Notes: generated by a model from the letters alone, not told the origin. DNA of 64,000 bases from Vreelandella malpeensis (GCF_020622355.1 NZ_WHVL01000002.1:248001-312000), one strand, 5' to 3'; counted from the first letter of the stretch, positions 45,451-54,716 are shown. Numbers and translations: made by a program.

Positions 45451-46886
45451 CGATGACCAGACGCCCGTTCACCCGCCTGCTGGCCACCGCTTGCCTGGCC
45501 GCCCCGCTGCCGCTGCTGGCCGCTGCCCCCGCTGCGCTCGACAGCGACAACGAGACTCTGGCGCGCGGCGCCTACCTCGCCACCGCCTCGGATTGCACCG
45601 CCTGCCATACCGCCCCTGGCGGGCAGCCAATGGCTGGCGGACTCGAGATCGCATCGCCCCTGGGCGCCATTATTGCCACCAACATCACGCCCTCGAAAAG
45701 CCACGGCATCGGCGACTACAGCGAGGCGGACTTCGTCCGGGCACTGCGCGAGGGCATTCGCGCCGACGGCGCCAATCTCTACCCGGCGATGCCCTACACC
45801 GCCTACGGCCACCTGAGCGATGCCGACATCCACGCGCTCTACGTCTACTTCATGGAGGGCGTGGCGCCGGTGGATACGCCGACCGCCGAGACCGCGCTGC
45901 CATTTCCCATGAACCTGCGCGTGGCGATGAAGGGCTGGAACCTGCTGTTCCACGACGCCGAGCCGCTCGAGGACGACCCGGAGCGCTCCGCCGAATGGAA
46001 CCGCGGGCGCTATCTGGTCGAAGGCCCCGGCCACTGCAGCAGCTGCCACACACCACGCGGCTTCTTCATGCAGGAGCGCGACGACCAAGCGCTGACCGGC
46101 GCCCAGGTCGGGCCTTGGTACGCGCCGGACATTACCCCGGACGTCGCCGCCGGGATCGGCAGCTGGCGCCACGACGAGCTGGTCACCTACCTGCGCACCG
46201 GCAAGCTTGACCAGGCCCAGGCCGCCGGCAGCATGGCGGAGGCGATCGAGCACAGCTTCCAGCACCTGACCGAGGACGACCTGGGGGCGATCGCCACCTA
46301 CCTAGAGGCGCTGCCAACGGCAGAATCCAGCAGCCAGGCGCGCAGCCGCTTCGACCACGGCGAGCCCGGCGACGAGCTGGCGAGCTTTCGCGGCGACGGC
46401 TACGCGGCGGGGCTTTCCGGCGACAGCCGCGGCGCGCAGCTTTACTCCGCCAACTGCTCGAGCTGCCACCAGGCGGACGGCAGCGGCACCGACGACGGCT
46501 ACTACCCGCGCCTTTACCAGAACGGCGTGCTGGGTGACGTCAACGCCACCAACCTGATCGCCACCATCCTCTACGGCGTTGATCGTGAAGTGGGCGACGA
46601 GCACGTCTTCATGCCGCCCTTCGGCGAACAGCCCAACGCCTTCAACGCGCTGAACAACGACGATGTCGCGGTGCTTGCCAACTACCTGCTGGCCCGTTTC
46701 GGCGAGACCGACGACGACGGCCACCCGATCCTCCAGGTCAGCGCTGACGAGGTGCAGGAGATCCGCGAGGGCGGCCCGCGCTCGCCGCTGATCCTGCTGG
46801 CACGCATCGGCCTGGGGGTCGGCGTGGTCGTGCTGGCGCTGCTCGGCCTCTGGCTGATTCGCCGGCGCAAGGCGCGCAGGCGCTAG
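45447..46886 (+). CDS. Tri-haem cytochrome c subunit of membrane dehydrogenase complex B
   Basis: A 479-residue periplasmic cytochrome with a signal peptide (MTRRPFTRLLATACLAAPLP), haem sites CTACH (residues 50-54), CSSCH near residue 200 and CSSCH in the C-terminal third, then a membrane anchor and basic tail RRRKARRR. It should move electrons from the complex B catalytic subunit to quinone. ATG at 45447 overlaps the previous stop; a second in-frame ATG lies at 45453. The longer frame to 45093 lies inside the catalytic gene and is rejected. Confidence 0.9.
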   Translation: MTMTRRPFTRLLATACLAAPLPLLAAAPAALDSDNETLARGAYLATASDCTACHTAPGGQPMAGGLEIASPLGAIIATNITPSKSHGIGDYSEADFVRALREGIRADGANLYPAMPYTAYGHLSDADIHALYVYFMEGVAPVDTPTAETALPFPMNLRVAMKGWNLLFHDAEPLEDDPERSAEWNRGRYLVEGPGHCSSCHTPRGFFMQERDDQALTGAQVGPWYAPDITPDVAAGIGSWRHDELVTYLRTGKLDQAQAAGSMAEAIEHSFQHLTEDDLGAIATYLEALPTAESSSQARSRFDHGEPGDELASFRGDGYAAGLSGDSRGAQLYSANCSSCHQADGSGTDDGYYPRLYQNGVLGDVNATNLIATILYGVDREVGDEHVFMPPFGEQPNAFNALNNDDVAVLANYLLARFGETDDDGHPILQVSADEVQEIREGGPRSPLILLARIGLGVGVVVLALLGLWLIRRRKARRR

Positions 46887-47043
46887 CCCGAAAACCTTGC
46901 GGACCGGGCGTGGCTCGACCGGTAAAGCCTGAGCTATACCCGATGAGCCCTGAACGTAGCTTTTCACCTTCGCAATGCGTAAGGCCGCCGATCTGCTATC
47001 ATCGCGCCGCCCTCGACTGCCGCGATGCTAAAAAGGAACGCGC

Positions 47044-48501
47044 ATGGACTCATCACTATCACGCCCCTCCTCCGAGCCGGATAGGTTCCTGACCCGGCGC
47101 GTGCTGCCCACACTGGGGCTTTTCGCCCTGGTGTACGGCGCTGCGCTGGCACTCGACTACCACATCAACACCGCCGTGCTCACCATCACGCTGATGGTCA
47201 CACTCTGCCTTCTGAAGATGCCGGTGGCGATCGCCCTGATCGGCGCCGCGCTTCTCGGTGCGCTGCACGGCGGGCTCTCGGTGACCGAAGCGATCGGCAC
47301 GTTCAACGAGAGCCTCTTGACCGGCGCCCAGGTGGGCATGACCTACGTGATGGTCGGCGCCTTCGCGGTGGCAATCGCGCGTAGCGGGCTTCTCGACCTG
47401 CTGGCGCAGCGCATCGCCGCACGGCTGGACTGGCGCGAAGGCGCGACCAACAAGGGCGTGAAGTGGGGGCTGTTTCTGACCTTGATCGTGGCGTCACTGC
47501 TTTCCCAGAACGCCGTGCCGGTGCATATCGCCTTCATCCCCATCCTGATTCCGCCGCTTCTCGGGGTGATGAATCGCTTGAAGATCGACCGCCGCGCGGT
47601 GGCGTGCCTGCTCGGCTGCTTCATCAGCGCAAGCTATTTGCTGCTGCCCACCGGCTTCGGGGCGATCTACCTCAACGAGATCCTGCTCGCCAACGTCAAC
47701 GAAGTGGGCGAAAGCCTGAACCTCGCTGTCACCGCCGACATGGTGCCCCGCGCCATGTTTTGGCCGGTGATGGGGCTGATCGCGGGGGCGGCGGTGTGCG
47801 TGTTCTACAGCTACCGCAAGCCGCGCGAGTATGAAAGCGTACCGGCCACCGAGATCGCGATGCAGGCCTCGCCCAAGCGGCCGAACCTAGTGCAGCTGGC
47901 GGCGACCGTCGCGGCGATTGGTGCGGCACTCGGTTGCCAGCTCGCCTTCGACTCGCTTCTGCTGGGTGCCCTGGTGGGCTTCGTGATTCTGGGGGCGAGC
48001 GGCGTGTTTCGCTGGCGCGAGCAGGACGACGTCTTCACCGAGGGCATGCGCATGATGGCCCAGATCGCGGTGATCATCACGCTGGCCTCGGGCTTTTCCG
48101 GAGTGCTCGGCGCCACGGACGAGATCGGCTCACTGGTCGCCGCCACTGCCGCGCTGCTCGACGGCAACATGATGCTCGGCGCCGCCCTCATGCTGATCGT
48201 CGGGCTGTTCATCACCATCGGCTTCGGCGACTCGTTTGCCAGCGTCCCGATCCTCGCGCCGATCTACATCCCGCTGGCGCTGGCACTCGGTTTCTCGCCC
48301 ATGGCCACGGTAGCGCTGCTCGGCGCCTCCGCCGCCCTGGGAGACGCGGGCTCGCCGGCCTCCACCATCACCCTGGGCGCCACCGCCGGGCTCAACGCCG
48401 ACGGCCAGCACGACCACATCCGCGACAGCGTGATCCCGATGTTCTTACATGCGAACCTGGGCATGCTGCTGTTTGCTTGGGGGGCGGCGATGGTGCTGTG
48501 A
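47044..48501 (+). CDS. Na+/H+ antiporter family transporter (COG2056, YuiF/NhaC superfamily)
   Basis: A 485-residue inner-membrane protein with about 12 segments. Characteristic segments are SQNAVPVHIAFIPILIPPLL, PTGFGAIYLNEIL and GFGDSFASVPILAPIYIPL, then GASAALGDAGSPASTITLG. The family lies in the ion transporter superfamily with NhaC and contains both predicted Na+/H+ antiporters and amino acid transporters, so the substrate is open. AAAGGAA precedes the ATG. It is the last core gene before the tRNA-associated island. Confidence 0.82.
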   Translation: MDSSLSRPSSEPDRFLTRRVLPTLGLFALVYGAALALDYHINTAVLTITLMVTLCLLKMPVAIALIGAALLGALHGGLSVTEAIGTFNESLLTGAQVGMTYVMVGAFAVAIARSGLLDLLAQRIAARLDWREGATNKGVKWGLFLTLIVASLLSQNAVPVHIAFIPILIPPLLGVMNRLKIDRRAVACLLGCFISASYLLLPTGFGAIYLNEILLANVNEVGESLNLAVTADMVPRAMFWPVMGLIAGAAVCVFYSYRKPREYESVPATEIAMQASPKRPNLVQLAATVAAIGAALGCQLAFDSLLLGALVGFVILGASGVFRWREQDDVFTEGMRMMAQIAVIITLASGFSGVLGATDEIGSLVAATAALLDGNMMLGAALMLIVGLFITIGFGDSFASVPILAPIYIPLALALGFSPMATVALLGASAALGDAGSPASTITLGATAGLNADGQHDHIRDSVIPMFLHANLGMLLFAWGAAMVL

Positions 48502-48661
48502 ATCAGGAATCGAGGACTCGTTCTAAATAAACACTCACCAAGAAAGCATGAGCATGGACGAGTCGCGGATTTCTCCATGCTCGTAGAAGGGCATAGATCA
48601 GCCACGTCATTGTAGATATAGATCGCTGACTTGCTTGTTGGGAGGATAGAGCGAAGTGAAA

Positions 48662-48712
48662 AGAAATGGTGGGCCCAGTAGGACTTGAACCTACGACCAA
48701 GGGATTATGAGT
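48662..48712. repeat. Left direct repeat (attL): copy of the 3' part of the tRNA gene
   Basis: 51 bases identical to 57994-58044. They cover the tRNA from its encoded CCA end back into the anticodon loop plus five flanking bases. Identity stops exactly at 48713. Confidence 0.92.
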
Positions 48713-48832
48713 TGGCTTTTAAAACAATAACTTACTGACAAATAAGGAAAAGCGACCGTAATCAAGCGAAAGGTACAGTTCATTGGAATCAGTAGCTTAG
48801 CGAAAATTGAGGATAACACACGAAGCTGGTAT

Positions 48833-48849
48833 GTGTACTGATGGTGTAC
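48833..48849. repeat. Two GTGTAC motifs spaced 11 bp, near attL
   Basis: GTGTAC occurs at 48833-48838 and 48844-48849, one helical turn apart. Such spaced repeats just inside an att site can be arm-type binding sites of a tyrosine integrase. The assignment is tentative. Confidence 0.3.
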
Positions 48850-49186
48850 CTCTGGAAGGGGTTTGACTCAAGAGCTGGCTGGGATCCAATGGCTATCGAA
48901 TCGGCCGTAGAGTACCTCTCTAGTTGCCGCTCTCTGTCCAGACAGCGGAGCGAATGCTCGGAACGGCCACCAGCTTACCAACTCAGGGATAATCACCTCC
49001 GGGTATATGGATCGAGATCGGGGAGGCCTACCAGAAAGATTTAGCGAATAAGGCTCGAAAGCGGCTGCCAAGATGCAATTGGAGGGCCGGTTAAGGCTCA
49101 GGCCGCGCGTGAGCCGGACATACCCGAAACGTCGCTTCCCCTTAGATTCCGCTAAATTAGCGCCTAAATCGAGAGTTCTGACAGGG

Positions 49187-50626
49187 TCAGCCTCCGGCCT
49201 TAAGCATGATGCGAGGACTCGCTCCGAGCACCGTCACGCTCTTACGGGCTCTCGATAACGCCACATACAGGTTGCAGGGATCACTCATCTTGGATAAATC
49301 CGCGATCACCACATGATCATATTCAAGGCCTTTGACAAGAAGAGTTCGGGAAGCGATGCGAGTGCCACCCCGACGTCCTACCTGCCGGAGCCGGTCTCGT
49401 ACTTTCGCAAGGTTATCGACAGCAGGCTCGCCGTTTTCAATGGTCATCGCTATGGCCTCGCGCGTATCGTTCCATGCTTCCCAACGGTATATGCGAAGTC
49501 CCTTGGCAGCTCCAATTTCTTTGGCTGCCATTGTGAGCCCGGTATAGGTTGGATTTTGCCGTAATTCATCGAGTACTCGGAGGATAGACTCTAAGCCTGG
49601 TCGTTTGTAGTGAGTAACTCCCTGGCCCTGCTCAAGCTTCCTAAGAACGGCGGTATCAATTCCCGATAAACCTACAACACAAGCCTTCGCAAAGTCAGCA
49701 AACCACCGAGCCAATTCCGGATCTCCCTCAGGCGGTAGGCAGTCAAGCTTGGTACGCATGAAATTTCCACTAATGTCCTCCATCACCGAGTAGCTCCCAC
49801 CGAGACGACTCGCATGAGTAGCGATATCGTTTGGCCATTTATCGAGCAATACGACTGATTCGTCAAAGTCTCGAAAAGAGTGTGCGACCGATGTCAATGC
49901 CCTTGGGTCCGAAGCAGAGACGTAGTTTAGGCCGGGCACTGCATGGGAGGTGAAATCAAATGTGCTACCGTCGTTGAGACTAGAGCGAATATCTAGAAGC
50001 CATTGGCCTAGGTTAATGTTGTAGCCAGACCAGCGGTGCGGCTCAATATCGAGAGCATGCTCGGGGAAGTTGGGTGCCACGTGCCCATCCCACGTAGCCA
50101 TCGGTCCGGTAAAGGTGAAGATGGCCTGAAGCCGATCCCCTAGAATCACCGACTTCGGGATCGCGGCCACTAGCGCCATGATGAACTCGTGAAGTACCAG
50201 TGTGCAGTCCTGGTACTCGTCAACGAACAGATAGTCAAAGCTTAGCGAGAGGACCTCGGCAATCGCGTCGGAGCGTGCAACAGATGTAGCACCGGAAAGG
50301 TAGCCATCTGACTTTGTCCAATCAGGTACGTCACTCACCGAGATGTTGGCAATCATCGAGTAAGAGCGCACCAATGAGAATGCCCAACCTGTGATCGTGT
50401 CTACCCGAAACTTAGTGGTGGGCACGCCGAAGCGGCGCAGTCGCTTGCGAATAGCGTCCACACCCGCGTTAGTATGGGTCAGGATTAGGGTTCGCTGATT
50501 TTTTTCACCTGCAATGGCCGCCGCAGCGGCCAAGAGGTGCGTCTTTCCCGTACCAGCTGGCATCTCCACTGAGCAAGGTGCTGCATCGAGAAGCTTTTCT
50601 CCATCCGTATATAAGGCCTTATCCAT
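49187..50626 (-). CDS. gajB: Gabija anti-phage protein GajB (UvrD/Rep-like helicase)
   Basis: A 479-residue superfamily 1 helicase-like ATPase: Walker A PAGTGKT at residues ~23-29, motif II VDEYQD near residue 140, GDRLQAIF as motif III, and VALSRARK as motif VI near the C-terminus. Length is close to the ~494 residues of the described GajB. In Gabija, GajB senses DNA ends and helps activate the nuclease GajA, leading to nucleotide depletion and abortive defence. Its ATG overlaps the gajA stop by eight bases, which fixes the pairing. It is the last gene of the island on the left. Confidence 0.85.
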   Translation of the reverse strand: MDKALYTDGEKLLDAAPCSVEMPAGTGKTHLLAAAAAIAGEKNQRTLILTHTNAGVDAIRKRLRRFGVPTTKFRVDTITGWAFSLVRSYSMIANISVSDVPDWTKSDGYLSGATSVARSDAIAEVLSLSFDYLFVDEYQDCTLVLHEFIMALVAAIPKSVILGDRLQAIFTFTGPMATWDGHVAPNFPEHALDIEPHRWSGYNINLGQWLLDIRSSLNDGSTFDFTSHAVPGLNYVSASDPRALTSVAHSFRDFDESVVLLDKWPNDIATHASRLGGSYSVMEDISGNFMRTKLDCLPPEGDPELARWFADFAKACVVGLSGIDTAVLRKLEQGQGVTHYKRPGLESILRVLDELRQNPTYTGLTMAAKEIGAAKGLRIYRWEAWNDTREAIAMTIENGEPAVDNLAKVRDRLRQVGRRGGTRIASRTLLVKGLEYDHVVIADLSKMSDPCNLYVALSRARKSVTVLGASPRIMLKAGG

Positions 50627-52376
50627 CGGCTCTCTCGCCAGAAGTATCTTTGCCAGGCCCCAGCTTCTCCGAATAAACGAATGCCTTTACTTGCTCAAGG
50701 AGGGCAACAGTAGAAGCCAACTGTTTCTTGGTGTAGTTCCGCACGATCCATTCCCCAAGTGCACGTCCTCCGTCGACGTTCTTGAACCACTTACGTTTCA
50801 CTGCTGCCGTCACGATCCGGTCGCGCGCGTCCTCAAGCGCAATGCCTGACAATGTCCAGTCTTCAACATCCAATGACGGTACGGGGTTCGTCGGCTCTAT
50901 CGAATTTAGATCCTGGAGAACTGTATCTTCGCCACTCCGCCGCTCAACACCAAGCTTGATGAAAGAGGTCAGGCCATTGGCCTTGAGATCCGCACACGCT
51001 TGGCTTTCTGTATTGAGGCCGGGATTCCAGCGAATTACTTTTACACCCGAAGCTTCAGCAGATGCGATGCACTCATTCACACTATCGTCGTCGTTATCGA
51101 GAAACGTAGCGACGTTGAGTCCAAGACGTGACAGCGCCTCTGCTCGCGGACCAACTTCTGTGCCACCGTTGCCATCCTGGATGGCGACTCCCTCACCAGC
51201 AGAGGTAGACATACCTAACTCTGTCCGCTGTGCATCCCAAGCATCAAGGCATTCGAGTAGTAGCCCGTACTCAGTTTTGCCCTCGGCCACCACAACTCGA
51301 CGAGCAAGTAGGGACGAAGGGCGCGACCGACGTAAGCGTTGCATCAGGTCACCAGCTCCACCGAGCGATGTGACAATGACGGTACCATCTTGATTCTGAA
51401 CAGTTGCCAAGTTCTCGATTTGCGCCTGCTCGACGATAACAGGCGAGTGAGTCGTGACCATTATCTGAGAGTATCCATCGTCCGACAGCAGATAGTTCAG
51501 AAGGCGCACCGCACGATGAGGTTCTAGGCCTGACTCCAGTTCGTCCACCACAGCGACCGACCGGCTGCCTGCTGCAAGCTGCTGGATTGCAAGACTCGCT
51601 AGGCGTCGACTACCGAGTCCGTATCTGGTGAGTGGAATGACGTCTTCATGCAAGGCGAGTGCAGCGCCCATCGAAGAACGTGAAGTATCCAAACCTGGAC
51701 GAAGATTGCCAAAGCTGCCACCACCGACTTGGTTGGCACGGTCCTGTACCTTCTCAGCCAAATCGGCTAGCGATGAACTCTCGTGGTCTGCAAGGGCTTC
51801 GCGCGCCGCACGTGATGCAGCGGCCAGCGCATCACGTTCGCTACCATCAGCAGATGAAAGGCGACCAAGTGCAGAGTTTCGACTCCAACGAAGTTGGGCA
51901 TCAGTGCGATCATCTACTTTGAAGGTGGAGAATGCTCGGCGCTGAGCGGAAGTGAGGTGCTTTTCTGCCCCATCCGGCCGGATCACGGTCCAGCGTGGCT
52001 CCAAGCTCGAATCTACTGAGAGCTGTACCAAGAGCGCTGACTCGCTGCCATCCTCGGGGTCCTGAAGAGGTTCGCCACCTTGATCAACGCCGCTGAGCCA
52101 GAGCCCGAACGCAGAGTCCTTCTTCAAGGCACTTGGCAGGTCGATCAGCAGTGCCTTGATTATGATCGGGTTCTGGACGTCAACCTTGAAGAAGTCCGTG
52201 TCAGCAAACGGAATGCTCCAGCGATCACCGAGCAAGTAGTGGATGGCATCGAGGATAGTCGACTTACCGCCGTCTCCCGGACCGATGAGCGCAATCAATT
52301 TCTGATTAGTTGGAATCTTCCAGTCTAAGCACTTGATACCTCTGAAATTCTCAACCCAAAGCCTTCGAACGCGCAT
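50619..52376 (-). CDS. gajA: Gabija anti-phage protein GajA (OLD family ATPase-TOPRIM nuclease)
   Basis: A 585-residue OLD family protein (described GajA is ~578). The N-terminal ATPase has Walker A IGPGDGGKST at residues 31-40 and a Walker B region AVVDELESGLEP with the following TTHSP switch. The C-terminal TOPRIM nuclease has the glutamate in VVVAEGKTEYGLL (residue ~362) and the acidic cluster FLDNDDDS (residue ~427). It forms a tetramer that nicks specific DNA and is released from inhibition when phage lowers nucleotide levels. GGGGGAG precedes the ATG. The following helicase gene makes this a class 2 OLD, that is Gabija, rather than a single-gene OLD. Confidence 0.85.
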   Translation of the reverse strand: MRVRRLWVENFRGIKCLDWKIPTNQKLIALIGPGDGGKSTILDAIHYLLGDRWSIPFADTDFFKVDVQNPIIIKALLIDLPSALKKDSAFGLWLSGVDQGGEPLQDPEDGSESALLVQLSVDSSLEPRWTVIRPDGAEKHLTSAQRRAFSTFKVDDRTDAQLRWSRNSALGRLSSADGSERDALAAASRAAREALADHESSSLADLAEKVQDRANQVGGGSFGNLRPGLDTSRSSMGAALALHEDVIPLTRYGLGSRRLASLAIQQLAAGSRSVAVVDELESGLEPHRAVRLLNYLLSDDGYSQIMVTTHSPVIVEQAQIENLATVQNQDGTVIVTSLGGAGDLMQRLRRSRPSSLLARRVVVAEGKTEYGLLLECLDAWDAQRTELGMSTSAGEGVAIQDGNGGTEVGPRAEALSRLGLNVATFLDNDDDSVNECIASAEASGVKVIRWNPGLNTESQACADLKANGLTSFIKLGVERRSGEDTVLQDLNSIEPTNPVPSLDVEDWTLSGIALEDARDRIVTAAVKRKWFKNVDGGRALGEWIVRNYTKKQLASTVALLEQVKAFVYSEKLGPGKDTSGERADG

Positions 52377-52441
52377 TTACTCTCCCCCTTTCCCCAAAAA
52401 TTTTGGCGGCTCCCAACCTCCCCCCATGTCCCTAAGCATTG

Positions 52442-52924
52442 CTAGGACTGACTTGGCTGAGCATCTCGGTTCGACCTTCCCGCCAACAGCTTCAGAATCA
52501 AGAGCGCAAACTGCCTACCCGTCTCTTCGTCCTCCAGCAGCGGCATGCTAAGTTTCTCGTGGTCGCTGAGCGCGTCGAGTACCGCATCGGTGACTTTCTT
52601 CGGGAAGAGGCCGTGCATCACCTGGTCTTCGCTGTGTGCCTGGACCTGGGTCATCACCGCTTCATCGCGTTCGATGCGGTCAGCGATGCCGTTGGCGAAG
52701 TGCAGCTTGTCTTCGTCGTTGACCTCGGCGCCGCAGAGGTCGTTGAGCCGATCTATGATCTCGGCCAAGCGCTGCTTCTCGGGGTCATGGGGCTTGCCTG
52801 AGCCCACCTCGCTGACGGCCCCTACCTTAAGGTCGTAGCCGGCGGCTATGCCGACTTCCCAGGCATAGGCTGTTATGGCCTCGATGATGTCCCGCTGAAA
52901 CAGAGCTTCCCTGCTGTTCGCCAT
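52442..52924 (-). CDS. C-terminal fragment of a type I restriction enzyme HsdR (remnant)
   Basis: A 160-residue protein. Residues ~38-155 (GSGKPHDPEKQRLAEIIDRL, then DEDKLHFANGIADRI and MHGLFPKKVTDAVLDAL) match the helical C-terminal domain of HsdR subunits, as I recall the family. The nuclease and translocase domains are missing and no hsdM or hsdS is nearby, so this is a leftover of a former type I restriction locus. It nevertheless has a good GGGGGAG site before its ATG and an intact frame, so it may still be translated. It lies between AbiE and Gabija on the same strand. Confidence 0.7.
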   Translation of the reverse strand: MANSREALFQRDIIEAITAYAWEVGIAAGYDLKVGAVSEVGSGKPHDPEKQRLAEIIDRLNDLCGAEVNDEDKLHFANGIADRIERDEAVMTQVQAHSEDQVMHGLFPKKVTDAVLDALSDHEKLSMPLLEDEETGRQFALLILKLLAGRSNRDAQPSQS

Positions 52925-52989
52925 GTCTCCCCCTGCGCCTGGCGTAATTATGCGTAACAGCCTAGCGCCTCAGGGATGTAAGGATAAGT

Positions 52990-53946
52990 CTACTTAGGCC
53001 GATACATCGCTGGGGGTATTAGGCGCCATCTCCGAAGGCTACCCAGCGCCTGCTCCAGGAGCGCCAGAGAATGACGGTGCTTATCGGGCTTCATCTTTTG
53101 GATATTAGCGAGCTTCCAGCGAACGGCAGGCAGTCGATCGACGCCCGTCAACGGAAACAGTGTCCAGTCAGGCGTTCCCTGCTTGAAGGACAGCAGGAAG
53201 CGAACGTCTCCATCCGTCATCAGCTGCCCCAGCCGCGACAGCAGCTCATCACGGACGCTCACCAGCACCTGCAAAGGAAGGTCAATTCTGGCCATCCCGA
53301 CAAACTCCTGTCGGTAGACGTCGTCCAGCGATTTTATTCGCGGGTTGATCACTTCGTTCAAGGGCCTGGGATGCCCTAGCAGATAGACCAAGAAGCCTTC
53401 GAATACGCTTCGATCGAGGCCGCCCTGGTTCAGAAGCAGCTTCACATCGAAAAGGTCCCGGGGGTGCTGGCGATCCAGCGCGGCGCAGATCTTGCCGCCA
53501 TACAGGTCCGGCAGTGACACCACCCGCACCGCAGCGAAGCCGTAATCTTCTTCCACGGCTTCCACGACATCGCGCTCCTGCGGCGGGTGCAGAGTGCCAC
53601 GCAGCACCGGCGATACCTCAACCTTCACCTGGCTGCGACCTCGACGCACTAGGATCCTCAGCTCGTCTCGGCGATTATCCTGAAGCTCGGCGCGCACGCC
53701 TGGCAGCCGCGCAGTGAAGGTCCCTGTCAGTCGCTGCAGCGCCTCGCGACAGCGTCGCAGGGCCTCGTCACGGGGCTCCAGCGGCAAGTAGGCCAGGTCG
53801 ATGTCGACCGAAAGGCGGGGTAATGGCTGCACGAAGAGGTTGATGGCCGTACCGCCCTTGAGGGCGAAGCACGGCTCGTCATTGAGGAAAGGCAGCAGCG
53901 AGACCAACAGCCTGACCTGTTCGTGGTAGCGAGCTTCAATCGGCAT
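52990..53946 (-). CDS. abiEii: AbiEii/AbiGii family nucleotidyltransferase toxin
   Basis: A 318-residue toxin of the type IV AbiE system. The nucleotidyltransferase motif is ALKGGTAINLF followed by RLSVDIDLAYLP (GG/S and DxD motifs, residues ~28-55), then the family segments RILVRRGRSQVKVEVSPV and PDLYGGKICAALDRQHPRD. Enzymes of this group modify tRNA or bind GTP and stop growth, blocking phage spread. Its start overlaps the antitoxin gene by 11 bases, the usual order antitoxin-toxin. Confidence 0.9.
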   Translation of the reverse strand: MPIEARYHEQVRLLVSLLPFLNDEPCFALKGGTAINLFVQPLPRLSVDIDLAYLPLEPRDEALRRCREALQRLTGTFTARLPGVRAELQDNRRDELRILVRRGRSQVKVEVSPVLRGTLHPPQERDVVEAVEEDYGFAAVRVVSLPDLYGGKICAALDRQHPRDLFDVKLLLNQGGLDRSVFEGFLVYLLGHPRPLNEVINPRIKSLDDVYRQEFVGMARIDLPLQVLVSVRDELLSRLGQLMTDGDVRFLLSFKQGTPDWTLFPLTGVDRLPAVRWKLANIQKMKPDKHRHSLALLEQALGSLRRWRLIPPAMYRPK

Positions 53947-54712
53947 GCAGGAACGCCTCCGGCACCGTCACGTGATATTCCCTATCCAGCTTGCCACCCT
54001 GGCAGAGCTGCCGCTTGCCCTTGCCGAGGTCCAGTCGACGTGGTTCCAGACGACCGTACCAAGCATGCCCAGCATGGCGAGCCAGCACCAAGAAGGCTCG
54101 CTTGGTTCTCACCGAACGGCATCCCTCCAGCAATGCCTGCAACCGACGCGGACGCAGCGTATTGAGCCCGCCGAAGGTATCCACCAGCTCGCTGCCGAAC
54201 AGCAGCGCATTCGGCGTCACGGCGATCCACTCCAGGACCGCTCGCTCTGGGGTCGATACCTGCAAGCTGAAGGCCCTGCCATCCGGCGCGTAGTCCGTGA
54301 AGCTGTCGGGAAGCTGTACCGGCAGGCCCTTTTCAGAGTGGAGCACCATCCGTCCTGCCCACTCGGCATCACTTAACCACCGGGGCAGCCGAACGGCCTC
54401 CTTGCCATATAGGTGCGTTGTGCGCTCCCCCATGGGCAGATAGTGGGCAAAGCCATGCAGTGCCAGGGCCGTCTGGCCACCCGGCCAAAGCAGTGGTAAG
54501 CCCGTGTCGTCGCTCGTCTGCAGGGCGAAGACAGCGCTCTCCCAGGTAAGAGGCTCCCCCGCTTGGCAGTAGGCGCCGTGCCCCACGCGCTGCAGCCAGC
54601 CACTGCTGGCCAGCTTACGCGCCTGATCCGAGGTAACGCCGTGTGACGCCAGCCAGGCTGTCGTCACCACAGCGCCATACGGGATCTTATGCAGCAGCTG
54701 GTTTATTTTCAC
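53936..54712 (-). CDS. abiEi: AbiEi antitoxin and transcriptional repressor
   Basis: A 258-residue protein with an N-terminal winged helix (residues ~1-60: VVTTAWLASHGVTSDQARKL, then GWLQRVGHGAY) and the AbiEi C-terminal domain (STPERAVLEWIA and FGGLNTLRPRRLQALLEGC). AbiEi antitoxins neutralise the toxin without touching it and repress their own promoter by binding inverted repeats; an inverted repeat lies about 40-58 bases upstream of the start. ATG at 54712 is the only plausible start. Confidence 0.88.
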   Translation of the reverse strand: MKINQLLHKIPYGAVVTTAWLASHGVTSDQARKLASSGWLQRVGHGAYCQAGEPLTWESAVFALQTSDDTGLPLLWPGGQTALALHGFAHYLPMGERTTHLYGKEAVRLPRWLSDAEWAGRMVLHSEKGLPVQLPDSFTDYAPDGRAFSLQVSTPERAVLEWIAVTPNALLFGSELVDTFGGLNTLRPRRLQALLEGCRSVRTKRAFLVLARHAGHAWYGRLEPRRLDLGKGKRQLCQGGKLDREYHVTVPEAFLHAD

Positions 54713-54716
54713 GTCA

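Larger units (their letters stand above)
48502..49186. other. Left junction region of the genomic island, no gene recognised
   Basis: Holds the detached tRNA 3' fragment (48662-48712) and then about 470 bases in which no gene is convincing. Open frames on both strands here have no ribosome-binding site or family resemblance. No integrase remnant could be recognised, although this is where one would usually lie. Confidence 0.45.

Noticed and set aside
48667..48712. A second tRNA gene at the left island end
   Set aside because: Only the 3' half is present; the 5' half, D arm and acceptor 5' strand are missing, so it is an att duplication and not a gene.
48841..49044. 67-codon frame just inside attL, considered as integrase remnant
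   Set aside because: No tyrosine recombinase motif (R-H-x-x-R-Y) is visible and there is no ribosome-binding site.
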